Source of the DNA: Pseudomonas sp. PH1b
GTDB lineage: Bacteria > Pseudomonadota > Gammaproteobacteria > Pseudomonadales > Pseudomonadaceae
Direction of reading: 5' to 3'
Length of the DNA: 64,000 bases
Assembly: GCF_000633395.1 (NCBI RefSeq)
Contig: NZ_AYMU01000031.1
Coordinates: 36,510-100,509 of the forward strand
Under the pieces are notes generated by a model that saw nothing but the letters and a program-made list of their open reading frames with translations, searched no databases and was not told the DNA's origin. The translations under genes were made by a program, and so were the position numbers. Positions within the stretch are counted from its first letter, which is position 1; each line of letters begins with the position of its first letter. Shown piece by piece: positions 1 to 8,528 of the stretch.

Positions 1-62
1 TCCAGCACGCCACTGATCAACAACTCCCCGGCATCACCGAGGCGTACGCCCGATGCACTCAT
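1..62 (-). CDS. mlaB: MlaB, STAS-domain subunit of the Mla transporter (5' end only)
   Basis: Only the first 20 or so codons lie in the window; the gene runs off the left edge. The frame opens with ATG at 62-60 and reads MSASGVRLGDAGELLISGVL, a typical start for the small cytoplasmic STAS protein that stabilises the MlaFE ATPase-permease complex. The ATG overlaps the mlaC stop as ATGA, which implies translational coupling. The identification rests mainly on its position as fifth gene after mlaFEDC, because the visible part is too short for domain evidence. Confidence 0.8.
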   Translation of the reverse strand, partial: MSASGVRLGDAGELLISGVL

Positions 63-727
63 TGCGCAGCCTTTTGTGCAGCGTCTTCAGTGACTTCCTT
101 GGCCTTGGCCACTTCGCCAGCCCAGCCGTCGATGGCCTTGTCCAGGTTGTTGCCGTTGCGCTGCATGGCGTCGGCGAACTGATCACGGAACAGCTTGCCA
201 ATGTTGATACCGTTGATGATCACGTTACGCACTTTCCACTCGTCGCTGATCTTTTCCAGGGTATAGGACACCGGGTAGATCGCCCCGTTGTTGCCCTTGA
301 CCTGCATATCGACGCTGGTACGGGTACCGCTTTCATCCTTGGCCGGGCCGACGCTGATGCCCTGGTTGTTGTACTCGAGCAGTGCGTTGCCATAGAACTG
401 CATCAGGCTGCGCTTGAAGTTTTCCTGGAAGCGCGCCATCTGCTCCGGCGTGGCCTTGCGCGAATACTTCACGGTCATGATGCTGCGGGAAATGCCATCG
501 GCATCCACCACCGGACCGACAATGCTGTTCAAGGCATTGTAGAAATCGCTCGGGCTTTGCTTGTACTTCTCTTTATTGGCCGCCAAGTCCGCGAGCAGAC
601 GGGTGGTCGTGTCCTGCACCAGATCATGCGCGGAAGGCGCGCTCGCCGCGCTGGCCAGCAACGGCAAGGCCGCCAGCAGCACCAACAGGCCACGTCGCAA
701 GATAGAGATCATCGAAAAACTCCTCAT
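59..727 (-). CDS. mlaC: MlaC, periplasmic phospholipid-binding protein
   Basis: A 222-residue protein with an N-terminal signal peptide (basic MRSFSMISILRRG, then a Leu/Ala-rich core ending near ASA at about residue 29), so it is exported. The mature part matches the MlaC / Ttg2D family (VVDADGISRSIM, ARFQENFKRSLMQFYGNAL), the soluble carrier that ferries a phospholipid between the outer-membrane MlaA complex and inner-membrane MlaFEDB. The start at 727 overlaps the mlaD stop as ATGA. The length is normal for the family. In pseudomonads this operon was also named ttg2 from its role in solvent tolerance. Confidence 0.95.
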   Translation of the reverse strand: MRSFSMISILRRGLLVLLAALPLLASAASAPSAHDLVQDTTTRLLADLAANKEKYKQSPSDFYNALNSIVGPVVDADGISRSIMTVKYSRKATPEQMARFQENFKRSLMQFYGNALLEYNNQGISVGPAKDESGTRTSVDMQVKGNNGAIYPVSYTLEKISDEWKVRNVIINGINIGKLFRDQFADAMQRNGNNLDKAIDGWAGEVAKAKEVTEDAAQKAAQ

Positions 728-1191
728 TTGGCGTCTTTGCTAACGGTATTGAGCAGGAATTTACCGATCAGGTCCTCCAGTACCAGCGACGACTGGGTGT
801 CGTGGATGGTTCCACCATCCTTGAGCAAGGCTTCTTCCCCGCCCACGCTGATGCCGATGTATTTCTCACCCAACAGGCCAGCAGTCAGGATAGATGCAGT
901 GGAGTCGGTCGGCAGATTATCCACACGCTTTTCCAGTTGCATGGTCACCCGGCCGGTGAAACTGTCACGGTCCAGATCGATCGCCGTGACCTTGCCGATG
1001 GTCACACCGGCCATGGTCACCTTAGCTCTGACCGTCAAACCGGCGATATTGTCGAAGTAGGCATAAAGTTTATAAGTATCGGTGCTCGCGGTCGGAGACA
1101 AGCCACTGACGCGCAGGGCAAGCAACAGCAAAGCCAAGATGCCGGCCAGCAGGAAAAGGCCGACACCGATTTCCAGGGTGCGGTTTTGCAT
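724..1191 (-). CDS. mlaD: MlaD, MCE-domain membrane protein
   Basis: A 155-residue protein with one N-terminal transmembrane helix (about residues 7-27, LFLLAGILALLLLALRV) followed by a single MCE/MlaD domain (about 38-115, with GLTVRAKVTMAGVTIGKV). MlaD forms a hexameric ring on the periplasmic face of MlaFE and passes lipid to or from MlaC. Its ATG shares one base with the mlaE stop (TGATG), so the operon is tightly coupled. Length and domain order are standard. Confidence 0.95.
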   Translation of the reverse strand: MQNRTLEIGVGLFLLAGILALLLLALRVSGLSPTASTDTYKLYAYFDNIAGLTVRAKVTMAGVTIGKVTAIDLDRDSFTGRVTMQLEKRVDNLPTDSTASILTAGLLGEKYIGISVGGEEALLKDGGTIHDTQSSLVLEDLIGKFLLNTVSKDAK

Positions 1192-1988
1192 CAGAAATCT
1201 CCAAACATCAAGGCGGTCAGAATAAAGTCCAAGCCGAGTACGGCCAACGAGGCATACACCACGGTCTTGGTAGTGGCACGGCTGATCCCCTCTGAAGTGG
1301 GCTCACAGTCGTAGCCTTGGAATACGGCAATCCAGGTCACTACAAACGCGAAAACAATGCTTTTGATCACGCCATTGAGCACGTCGCCACTGAAGGTCAC
1401 GCTGTTCTGCATGTTCGACCAGTAGGAGCCCTCATAGACCCCCAGCCAGTCGACAGCCACCCAGGATCCGCCCCAGATGCCCACCACGCTGAAGATCATC
1501 GCCAGCAACGGCAGGGAAATGAAGCCGGCCCACAGGCGCGGGGCGATGATGTACTTGAGCGGGTCGACGCCGATCACCTCCAGGCTGGAGAGCTGCTCGG
1601 TGGACTTCATGTTGCCGATCTCCGCGGTCAGCGCCGAACCGGCACGCCCGGCGAACAGCAGCGCAGTGACCACCGGCCCCAGCTCCCGCAGCAAGGTCAG
1701 GGCCACCATCTGCCCGACCGCCTGCTCCGAACCGTAGCTGGAAAGGATATTGAAGCCCTGCAACGCCAGCACCATGCCGATGAAGATCCCGGACACGACG
1801 ATGATCACCAGGGACATCACGCCCACTGAGTGCAATTGCTTGACCAGCAGGCCGAAGCCGCCGCCGATGCCGCCGCGCCCGAGCAAGGCGTGGAACAGGA
1901 ACAGGGTGGAACGCCCCAGTACCGCCAGGACATCGATGCCTGAGCGACCGAAGAGGCGAACCCTCTCGATTAGCGATATTTTGCGCAT
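1191..1988 (-). CDS. mlaE: MlaE, permease of the phospholipid ABC transporter
   Basis: A 265-residue polytopic protein of the MlaE/Ttg2B permease family. Visible hallmarks are the FGLLVKQLHSVGVMSL region, the helix IIVVSGIFIGMVLALQG, the LLRELGPVVTALLFAGRAGSALTAEIG-type segment (about 99-125) and further hydrophobic helices to the C-terminus. It forms the homodimeric transmembrane core with MlaF outside and MlaD on top. The start overlaps the mlaF stop by one base and the stop overlaps the mlaD start by one base. Confidence 0.95.
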   Translation of the reverse strand: MRKISLIERVRLFGRSGIDVLAVLGRSTLFLFHALLGRGGIGGGFGLLVKQLHSVGVMSLVIIVVSGIFIGMVLALQGFNILSSYGSEQAVGQMVALTLLRELGPVVTALLFAGRAGSALTAEIGNMKSTEQLSSLEVIGVDPLKYIIAPRLWAGFISLPLLAMIFSVVGIWGGSWVAVDWLGVYEGSYWSNMQNSVTFSGDVLNGVIKSIVFAFVVTWIAVFQGYDCEPTSEGISRATTKTVVYASLAVLGLDFILTALMFGDF

Positions 1989-2797
1989 CAGCGCTTCCCC
2001 AGAAGATCTGCGCGGTAATCCGGCGCTGGAAAGTGAAACGGTACCGGGCCGTCAGGATCGCCCTTCATGAATTGACGAATACGCGGATTGTCGGAGTCCA
2101 TCAGTTCGGCAGGAGTTCCCTGGCCCAATACCTGGCCATCACCGACGACATAGAGGTAATCGGCAATGCTCGCGGTTTCCGCCAGGTCGTGGGAAACCAC
2201 GATGCTGGTGATGCCCAGGGCGTCATTGAGCAGGCGGATCAGGCGCACCAGGACCCCCATGGCAATGGGGTCCTGGCCTACGAACGGCTCGTCATACATC
2301 AGAATCTGCGGGTCCAGGGCAATTGCCCGGGCCAGGGCGACACGGCGCTTCATGCCACCGGACAGCTCATCGGGCATCAGGTCGACAGCGCCGCGCAGCC
2401 CCACCGCCTGCAGCTTGAGCAGGACAATGTCACGAATCATTTCATCGGGCAGCTGGGTGTGCACCCGCAGCGGAAAGGCCACGTTCTCGAACACATCCAG
2501 GTCGGTGAACAGTGCGCCGCTCTGGAACAGCACGCCCATTTGCTTGCGTGCGTCGAACAGATCGCTGCGTGAAAGGGTCGGTAGATTCTGGCCGTTCACC
2601 CACACTTCGCCGCTGCTGGGCTGCAACTGCATGCCCATCAAGCGCAACAGGGTGGTTTTCCCACAGCCGGAAGGCCCCATGATGCCGGTGACCTTGCCCC
2701 GCGGAATACGGATATCCACATTATTGAAAATGCTGCGCGCACCGCGCTTGAAGGACAATCCCTTCAGCTCGACCGCGTAGGCGTTATCGGCACTCAT
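1988..2797 (-). CDS. mlaF: MlaF, ATPase of the phospholipid ABC transporter
   Basis: A 269-residue ABC ATPase and first gene of the mla operon. Walker A GPSGCGKTT is at residues 41-49, the signature is LSGGMKRRVALARA, Walker B is ILMYDEPF, and the switch histidine lies in VVSHD. It powers MlaE-mediated lipid movement at the inner membrane. The gene is divergent from kdsD, leaving about 264 bp for both promoters, as in other pseudomonads. Confidence 0.95.
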   Translation of the reverse strand: MSADNAYAVELKGLSFKRGARSIFNNVDIRIPRGKVTGIMGPSGCGKTTLLRLMGMQLQPSSGEVWVNGQNLPTLSRSDLFDARKQMGVLFQSGALFTDLDVFENVAFPLRVHTQLPDEMIRDIVLLKLQAVGLRGAVDLMPDELSGGMKRRVALARAIALDPQILMYDEPFVGQDPIAMGVLVRLIRLLNDALGITSIVVSHDLAETASIADYLYVVGDGQVLGQGTPAELMDSDNPRIRQFMKGDPDGPVPFHFPAPDYRADLLGKR

Positions 2798-3061
2798 CTA
2801 AACTCCTTGCGATGCAGCCTTTCACTCGGACGCTTGGCTCCCTGCCGGGAGCACGTGCCCCTGCGCAGGCCGAACTGGCGGCGAACTATATCACTGCTGA
2901 TACGGAGCCCCCAAGGCCGAAGCCGTGAACGTTCAGGTCTACGACAGGCAAAACCGGAAGATTGCTCAGGCGCCTTGGGCAAAGTCTGACGAACTTGCGT
3001 GAGGGATTTGTTCATTACCGCTATAATCGCCGCCTTTTCATCGGGCTATACGATTTCAGAC
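2798..3061. promoter_or_regulatory. Divergent promoter region between mlaF and kdsD
   Basis: The 264-bp spacer separates two divergent operons and must hold both promoters. Short frames cross it but none has a convincing start or family resemblance. No clear operator is visible. A plausible -10-like TATAAT lies at 3019-3024, 38 bp before the kdsD ATG, but I find no good -35 partner. Confidence 0.4.
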
Positions 3062-4036
3062 ATGAGCCAATCCAGCGACCTGATTCAATCAGCACAACGC
3101 ACCATCCGCCTCGAACTTCAAGCAGTAGAAGGCTTGCTGCCCCATATCGACGCAGATTTCGTACGCGCTTGCGAGATGATTCTGGCCAGCAAAGGCCGCG
3201 TGGTCGTGGTCGGCATGGGCAAGTCCGGGCACGTCGGCAACAAGATTGCAGCTACCCTGGCCAGCACCGGAACCACGGCTTTCTTTGTGCATCCCGCCGA
3301 AGCCAGCCATGGCGACATGGGCATGATCACCCGCGACGACGTGATCCTGGCCCTCTCCAACTCCGGCTCGACCAACGAAATCGTCACTCTGCTGCCGTTG
3401 ATCAAGCGCCTGGGCATCCAGTTGATCAGCCTCACCGGCAACCCGGAGTCGCCGCTGGCCAAGGCTGCCGATGTCAGCCTCAACGTTCATGTCGAGCACG
3501 AAGCCTGCCCATTGAACCTGGCACCGACGTCCTCGACTACCGCCGCACTGGTCATGGGCGACGCCCTGGCCGTGGCCCTGCTGGAAGCCCGCGGCTTCAC
3601 CGCCGAAGACTTCGCATTCTCCCACCCGGGAGGCGCCCTGGGCCGCCGGCTGCTGCTCAAGGTCGAGAACGTCATGCACGAAGGCTCGGACCTGCCGCAG
3701 GTGCAGCGCGGCACCCTGCTCAAGGACGCGCTCATGGAAATGACCCGCAAGGGCCTGGGCATGACCGTGATTCTGGAGGCCGATGGCCGTCTGGCCGGGA
3801 TCTTCACCGACGGTGACCTGCGTCGCACCCTCGATCGCGCCATCGATATTCATCACGCCACCATCGACTCGGTCATGACCCCTCATGGCAAGACTGCCCG
3901 TGCCGACATGCTGGCCGCTGAAGCCCTGAAAATCATGGAAGACCATAAAATCAGCGCCCTGGTGGTGGTGGACAAGGAAGACCGGCCGATCGGCGCCTTG
4001 AACATGCACGACCTGCTGCGCGCGGGAGTCATGTAA
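3062..4036 (+). CDS. kdsD: KdsD, D-arabinose 5-phosphate isomerase
   Basis: A 324-residue enzyme converting ribulose 5-phosphate to arabinose 5-phosphate, the first step of KDO synthesis for lipopolysaccharide. An N-terminal SIS sugar-isomerase domain (about 30-180: VVVVGMGKSGHVGNKIAATL, LALSNSGSTNEIV, TSSTTAALVMGDALA) is followed by tandem CBS domains (about 205-324). I start at the ATG giving MSQSSDLIQ, which matches the usual 324-325 residues; a frame open 63 bp further upstream would add an atypical extension. It overlaps kdsC by one base. Confidence 0.95.
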   Translation: MSQSSDLIQSAQRTIRLELQAVEGLLPHIDADFVRACEMILASKGRVVVVGMGKSGHVGNKIAATLASTGTTAFFVHPAEASHGDMGMITRDDVILALSNSGSTNEIVTLLPLIKRLGIQLISLTGNPESPLAKAADVSLNVHVEHEACPLNLAPTSSTTAALVMGDALAVALLEARGFTAEDFAFSHPGGALGRRLLLKVENVMHEGSDLPQVQRGTLLKDALMEMTRKGLGMTVILEADGRLAGIFTDGDLRRTLDRAIDIHHATIDSVMTPHGKTARADMLAAEALKIMEDHKISALVVVDKEDRPIGALNMHDLLRAGVM

Positions 4037-4560
4037 TGAGTACCGACCTGCTGCAACGCGGCAAACACATCAAGCTGGCGGTGTTCGACGTCGACGGCGT
4101 CCTGACCGACGGCCGCCTGTACTTCCTCGAAGACGGCAGTGAATTCAAGACCTTCAACACCCTCGATGGCCAGGGCATCAAGATGCTCATGGCTGCCGGC
4201 GTACAGACGGCGATCATCAGCGGGCGCAAGACCCCGGTGGTGGAGCGCCGGGCCAAGAACCTGGGGATTCCTCACCTGTACCAGGGCCGTGAAGACAAGC
4301 TGGTGGTTTTGGACGAACTTCTTGCCCAACTCAACCTAAGCTATGAACAGGTCGCCTACCTAGGTGACGACCTGCCCGACCTGCCGGTGATCCGCCGCGT
4401 CGGCCTGGGCATGGCGGTCGCCAACGCGGCAGGCTTTGTCCGCGAACATGCCCATGGCGTCACCATTGCCCGTGGCGGCGAAGGCGCTGCCCGGGAGTTC
4501 TGCGAGCTGATCCTGCGTGCCCAGGATCGCCTTGAAGCAGCCAATGCCGCTTACTTATAG
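4036..4560 (+). CDS. kdsC: KdsC, KDO 8-phosphate phosphatase
   Basis: A 174-residue haloacid-dehalogenase family phosphatase that releases KDO from KDO 8-phosphate. Motif I is FDVDGVLTDG with nucleophile D18 and acid/base D20, motif II is ISGR, and the metal-binding motif is YLGDDLPDLPV. There is no cap domain, as expected for the tetrameric KdsC type. The start shares one base with the kdsD stop (TAATG), and lptC follows nine bases after its stop. Confidence 0.95.
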   Translation: MSTDLLQRGKHIKLAVFDVDGVLTDGRLYFLEDGSEFKTFNTLDGQGIKMLMAAGVQTAIISGRKTPVVERRAKNLGIPHLYQGREDKLVVLDELLAQLNLSYEQVAYLGDDLPDLPVIRRVGLGMAVANAAGFVREHAHGVTIARGGEGAAREFCELILRAQDRLEAANAAYL

Positions 4561-4569
4561 AGCCCGACC

Positions 4570-5142
4570 ATGCTGAGCAAAAAGATTCGCAACATTCTGG
4601 TCTTCGGAACCATCGCCCTGCTGTTCGCGGCGGTCGGTTACTGGAACATCAGCCCCGAACGCTTCCTCGACAAGCCCGTGGCCCAGGTCGACGAAAGCGC
4701 CATCGACTATTACGTGATCAACGCCCGCAGCGTGCAGTACCTGCCCGACGGCAAACTGCAGTACGAAATGACCTCGGACAAGGTCGAGCACGTCAAATCC
4801 AGCGAAGTGACCCTGCTGACCAAGCCGGATCTGCAGATGTACCGTGGCACCACCTTTCCCTGGCACGTCCAGAGCGAGCGCGGCGAGGTCAATCCGGACG
4901 GCACCGAAGTCGAGCTGATCGATTCGGTACGGGTGTCCCGCACCGACGAGCACAACCGCAATCTGCTGATCACCACCACCCGCATGACAGTATTCCCGCA
5001 GAAGCAATATGCGCAGACCGAGCAAGCCGTTAGAATCGACGGCGCCGGCGGCGTGACTACGGCCAAGGGAATGAAAGCGTATTTGAAAGACGGCAGGATG
5101 AACCTGCTATCGAACGTAAGAGGACAGTATGAGGCTCGTTAA
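4570..5142 (+). CDS. lptC: LptC, inner-membrane component of LPS export
   Basis: A 190-residue bitopic protein with an N-terminal helix (about residues 9-27, ILVFGTIALLFAAVGYW) and a periplasmic beta-jellyroll of the LptC/YrbK family (DYYVINARSVQYLPDGKLQYEM, TTTRMTVFPQKQYAQTEQ). It receives LPS from LptB2FG and hands it to LptA. Its last 14 bases overlap the start of lptA, so the two are probably co-translated. Confidence 0.95.
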   Translation: MLSKKIRNILVFGTIALLFAAVGYWNISPERFLDKPVAQVDESAIDYYVINARSVQYLPDGKLQYEMTSDKVEHVKSSEVTLLTKPDLQMYRGTTFPWHVQSERGEVNPDGTEVELIDSVRVSRTDEHNRNLLITTTRMTVFPQKQYAQTEQAVRIDGAGGVTTAKGMKAYLKDGRMNLLSNVRGQYEAR

Positions 5143-5674
5143 AACCCTCCCTATTTTGCTCAGTCTGGGCGCAGCACTGGGAAGCGTGAGCGCCTGGGCT
5201 CTGCCGAACGATAGCCAACAGCCCATCCGCATCCAGGCCGACGACGCCCAGCTCGATGACAAGAACGGCGTGGCCACCTACAGGGGCGACGTGATCATCA
5301 CCCAGGGCTCGATGAAGATCACCGGCAACACCGTGACCATCACCCGGTCCAAGACCGGCGAGATCGACGTGGTGACGTCGGTGGGCAACCTGGCGTACTT
5401 CGAGCAACTGCAGAAGCAGACCGATCCGAAGCCGGTCCAGGCCTACGCCGTGACCATCCAGTACCATGCCCAGCAGAACCGCATCGTACTGATCGACAAG
5501 GCCAAGGTGATCAACGACGGCAACACCACCGAAGGCGAGAAGATCGTCTACGACACCGTCAAGCAAGTGGCCAACGCCGGTCGCGCCAATGGCAGCTCGG
5601 TCACCGCGCCACGTCCGCGGATCGACATGGTCATCCAGCCGAAAAAGAAAACCGACGAGCAAAAGGCCCAGTAA
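5129..5674 (+). CDS. lptA: LptA, periplasmic LPS-transport bridge protein
   Basis: A 181-residue protein with a clear signal peptide (MRLVKTLPILLSLGAALG, cleavage after about AWA at residue 24) and an OstA/LptA beta-jellyroll (QPIRIQADDAQLDDKNGVATYRGDVIITQGSMKI, VTSVGNLAYFEQL). LptA oligomers form the periplasmic bridge for LPS to LptDE. The ATG lies inside the end of lptC after an AGAGGAC-like ribosome site, and its stop overlaps the lptB ATG. Confidence 0.95.
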   Translation: MRLVKTLPILLSLGAALGSVSAWALPNDSQQPIRIQADDAQLDDKNGVATYRGDVIITQGSMKITGNTVTITRSKTGEIDVVTSVGNLAYFEQLQKQTDPKPVQAYAVTIQYHAQQNRIVLIDKAKVINDGNTTEGEKIVYDTVKQVANAGRANGSSVTAPRPRIDMVIQPKKKTDEQKAQ

Positions 5675-6399
5675 TGGCAACTCTGAAAGCTCAGCATCTG
5701 GCCAAGAGCTACAAGAGCCGCCAGGTCGTGCGTGATGTCAGCCTGTCCATCGACAGCGGGCAGATCGTCGGCCTGCTCGGCCCCAACGGTGCCGGCAAGA
5801 CCACCTGTTTCTACATGATCGTCGGCCTGGTCCAGGCCGATCAGGGCCGCGTCCTGATCGACGACCTGGATGTCAGCCACCAGCCGATGCACGGCCGCGC
5901 CCGTGCCGGTATCGGCTACCTGCCCCAGGAAGCCTCGATCTTCCGCAAGCTCTCGGTGTCCGACAACATCATGGCCATCCTCGAGACCCGCAAGGAACTC
6001 GACAAGGCCGGCCGTCGCCAGGAACTGGAAAGCCTGCTGCAGGAATTCCATATCAACCATATCCGCGACAACCTCGGCATGAGCCTGTCCGGTGGCGAAC
6101 GCCGCCGAGTGGAGATCGCCCGGGCCCTGGCCACCGCACCCAAGTTCATCCTGCTGGACGAACCCTTCGCCGGTGTCGACCCGATCTCGGTCGGCGACAT
6201 CAAGCAGATCATCCACCACCTGAAGGCCAAGGGCATCGGGGTGCTGATCACCGACCACAACGTCCGGGAAACCCTGGACATCTGCGAGACCGCCTACATC
6301 GTCAACGACGGGCAACTGATCGCTGAAGGCGATTCCGAGACCATCCTGGCCAATGAACTGGTCAAGGAAGTCTATCTGGGCCATGAGTTCCGCCTGTAA
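5674..6399 (+). CDS. lptB: LptB, ATPase of LPS export
   Basis: A 241-residue ABC ATPase. Walker A GPNGAGKT is at residues 36-43, signature LSGGERRRVEIARA, Walker B FILLDEPFAGVDP, and switch ITDHNVRETLDIC, the last typical of LptB. It energises extraction of LPS from the inner membrane with LptFG, which are encoded elsewhere. It is last in the kds-lpt operon; a 181-bp spacer with a strong inverted repeat separates it from rpoN. Confidence 0.96.
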   Translation: MATLKAQHLAKSYKSRQVVRDVSLSIDSGQIVGLLGPNGAGKTTCFYMIVGLVQADQGRVLIDDLDVSHQPMHGRARAGIGYLPQEASIFRKLSVSDNIMAILETRKELDKAGRRQELESLLQEFHINHIRDNLGMSLSGGERRRVEIARALATAPKFILLDEPFAGVDPISVGDIKQIIHHLKAKGIGVLITDHNVRETLDICETAYIVNDGQLIAEGDSETILANELVKEVYLGHEFRL

Positions 6400-6424
6400 G
6401 GGCTGAGGTGTAGGGCTAGACGCC

Positions 6425-6473
6425 AGAGCGCCGGGAACAATAAACCCTACAAATTTTATTGTTACCGCGCTCT
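6425..6473 (+). other. Long inverted repeat between lptB and rpoN
   Basis: Two arms of about 20 bases pair almost fully: AGAGCGCCGGGAACAATAAA at 6425-6444 and TTTATTGTTACCGCGCTCT at 6455-6473, with a loop of about ten bases. No U-tract follows, so a classical terminator is not clear. It could stop or process the lptB transcript, protect its 3' end, or bind a regulator ahead of rpoN. Confidence 0.6.
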
Positions 6474-6497
6474 AGGCAAACACTTCAGTTTCAGGCA

Positions 6498-6503
6498 TAT
6501 AAT
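6498..6503 (+). promoter_or_regulatory. Candidate -10 element upstream of rpoN
   Basis: A perfect TATAAT lies about 80 bases before the rpoN ATG and just after the inverted repeat, in a locally AT-rich stretch. No strong -35 hexamer stands at the right distance, so this is a plausible but unproven rpoN promoter. Confidence 0.4.
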
Positions 6504-6580
6504 TTGCTTATGTTTGGCGCTCCGGCGCCCTGTAGTGGATGGCGCATGCGCGCCGGCAAATAAGGTGTTAAGCCCCTGCC

Positions 6581-8074
6581 ATGAAACCATCGCTAGTCCT
6601 GAGAATGGGCCAGCAGCTGACGATGACACCGCAGCTGCAACAGGCCATCCGCCTGCTCCAATTGTCGACCCTGGACCTGCAACAGGAAATCCAGGAAGCC
6701 CTGGAGTCCAATCCGATGCTCGAACGCCAGGAAGAAGGCGACGACTTCGACAACAGCGACCCCCTGGCCGACAACCCCGAGTCCAAACCCAATACCGAGA
6801 TCCAGGAACCCTCCTACCAGGAAGCCGCCCCCACGGTGGACAACCTCGAGGACGGCGAGTGGAGCGAACGCATTCCCAACGAACTGCCGGTGGATACCGC
6901 CTGGGAAGACGTCTACCAGACCAGCGCCAGCAGCCTGCCGAGCAACGATGATGACGAGTGGGACTTCACCACCCGCACCTCGGCTGGCGAGAGCCTGCAG
7001 AGCCACCTGCTCTGGCAGTTGAACCTTGCACCGATGTCGGACACCGATCGCCTGATCGCCGTGACCCTGATCGACTGCATCAACAACCAGGGCTACCTCG
7101 AGGAGACCCTCGAGGAGATTCTCGAAGCCTTCGATCCTGAACTGGATATCGAGCTGGACGAGATCGAAGCCGTCCTGCACCGCATCCAGCAATTCGAACC
7201 GGCCGGCATCGCTGCCCGCAACCTGGGCGAATGCCTGTTGCTGCAGTTGCGTCAGCTCTCGGCGAAAACCCCTTGGCTGACCGAAGCACAGCGCCTGGTC
7301 GGCGACTACATCGACCTGCTGGGCAGCCGCGACTACAGCCAGTTGATGCGCCGCATGAAACTCAAGGAAGACGAGTTGCGCCAGGTCATCGAGCTGGTGC
7401 AAAGCCTCAACCCGCGCCCCGGCTCGCAGATCGAATCCAGTGAAGCTGAATACGTGGTCCCGGACGTCATCGTGCGCAAGGACAACGAGCGCTGGCTGGT
7501 AGAGCTGAACCAGGAATCCGTACCGCGCCTGCGAGTCAACGCGCAGTACGCCGGTTTCGTTCGCCGTGCCGATACCAGTGCCGACAACACCTTCATGCGC
7601 AACCAGTTGCAGGAAGCCCGCTGGTTCATCAAGAGCCTGCAGAGCCGCAACGAAACCCTGATGAAGGTTGCCACCCAGATCGTCGAGCACCAGCGCGGCT
7701 TCCTCGAGTACGGCGATGAAGCCATGAAGCCCCTGGTTCTGCATGACATCGCTGAAGCGGTGGGCATGCATGAATCGACGATTTCCCGGGTGACCACGCA
7801 GAAATTCATGCATACCCCACGGGGCATATATGAACTGAAATACTTTTTCTCGAGCCACGTCAGCACCTCTGAAGGCGGTGAATGCTCGTCCACGGCGATC
7901 CGCGCAATCATCAAAAAACTGGTCGCGGCGGAAAATCAGAAAAAGCCGTTGAGTGACAGCAAGATCGCTGGTTTACTGGAGGCACAAGGCATTCAGGTAG
8001 CCCGTCGCACCGTCGCCAAGTACCGCGAATCCCTTGGGATCGCGCCTTCGAGCGAACGCAAGCGGTTGATGTAG
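6581..8074 (+). CDS. rpoN: RNA polymerase sigma-54 factor
   Basis: A 497-residue sigma-54. Region I is the glutamine-rich activator-interacting domain (MKPSLVLRMGQQLTMTPQLQ onward, residues 1-50), region II is acidic (about 50-120), followed by the core-binding domain, and the C-terminal RpoN box ARRTVAKYRESL at about 475-486 contacts the -24 element. It directs nitrogen, motility and many transport genes. The downstream cluster hpf-ptsN-rapZ-ptsO is the conserved partner set. The length is normal. Confidence 0.97.
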   Translation: MKPSLVLRMGQQLTMTPQLQQAIRLLQLSTLDLQQEIQEALESNPMLERQEEGDDFDNSDPLADNPESKPNTEIQEPSYQEAAPTVDNLEDGEWSERIPNELPVDTAWEDVYQTSASSLPSNDDDEWDFTTRTSAGESLQSHLLWQLNLAPMSDTDRLIAVTLIDCINNQGYLEETLEEILEAFDPELDIELDEIEAVLHRIQQFEPAGIAARNLGECLLLQLRQLSAKTPWLTEAQRLVGDYIDLLGSRDYSQLMRRMKLKEDELRQVIELVQSLNPRPGSQIESSEAEYVVPDVIVRKDNERWLVELNQESVPRLRVNAQYAGFVRRADTSADNTFMRNQLQEARWFIKSLQSRNETLMKVATQIVEHQRGFLEYGDEAMKPLVLHDIAEAVGMHESTISRVTTQKFMHTPRGIYELKYFFSSHVSTSEGGECSSTAIRAIIKKLVAAENQKKPLSDSKIAGLLEAQGIQVARRTVAKYRESLGIAPSSERKRLM

Positions 8075-8158
8075 CCGCCGGGCTGGCCACAGCGTTTCAG
8101 GGTGTGCCGAACCTTCCGGGCCGCATTCAGGCGCAGCGGGTTCGGACACAGTCTAGGT

Positions 8159-8178
8159 GGCAGGCAACCCAGCCTGCC
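8159..8178 (+). other. Short hairpin between rpoN and hpf
   Basis: A perfect 7-bp stem GGCAGGC / GCCTGCC with a six-base loop lies 33 bases before the hpf start. No U-tract follows. It may influence hpf translation or mark a processing site. Confidence 0.4.
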
Positions 8179-8210
8179 GCGTTATGCACTGGCAACGAAG
8201 GAGAAGCTGT

Positions 8211-8516
8211 ATGCAAGTCAACATCAGTGGACACCAACTCGAAGTGACTGAACCCCTGCGCGTCTACATCGGCGAAAAACTCGACCGGCTGGAGCGCCAC
8301 TTCGACAAGATTACCAATGTGCAGGTCACCATGGCTGTCGAGAAGCTCAAGCAGAAAATCGAAGCCACCCTGCACATCCACGGTGGGGAGGTCGTCGCCA
8401 ATGCAGAACATGACGATATGTATGCCGCAATTGACCTGCTCACCGACAAGCTTGACCGCCAACTGAAAAAGCATAAGGAAAAGCAACTCCACCTTCTCCA
8501 AGGTACGGGTCGCTAA
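8211..8516 (+). CDS. hpf: Ribosome hibernation promoting factor, short form
   Basis: A 101-residue HPF/YfiA-family protein (MQVNISGHQLEVTEPLRVYI, KITNVQVTM, AEHDDMYAAIDLLTDKLDRQL) that binds the small subunit and drives ribosome dimerisation in stationary phase. Its length marks the short HPF rather than the long form. I chose the ATG after GAAGGAGAAGCTGT, which has a good ribosome site; the open frame extends 54 bases upstream without one. Confidence 0.93.
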   Translation: MQVNISGHQLEVTEPLRVYIGEKLDRLERHFDKITNVQVTMAVEKLKQKIEATLHIHGGEVVANAEHDDMYAAIDLLTDKLDRQLKKHKEKQLHLLQGTGR

Positions 8517-8528
8517 CACTCCCCTCCC

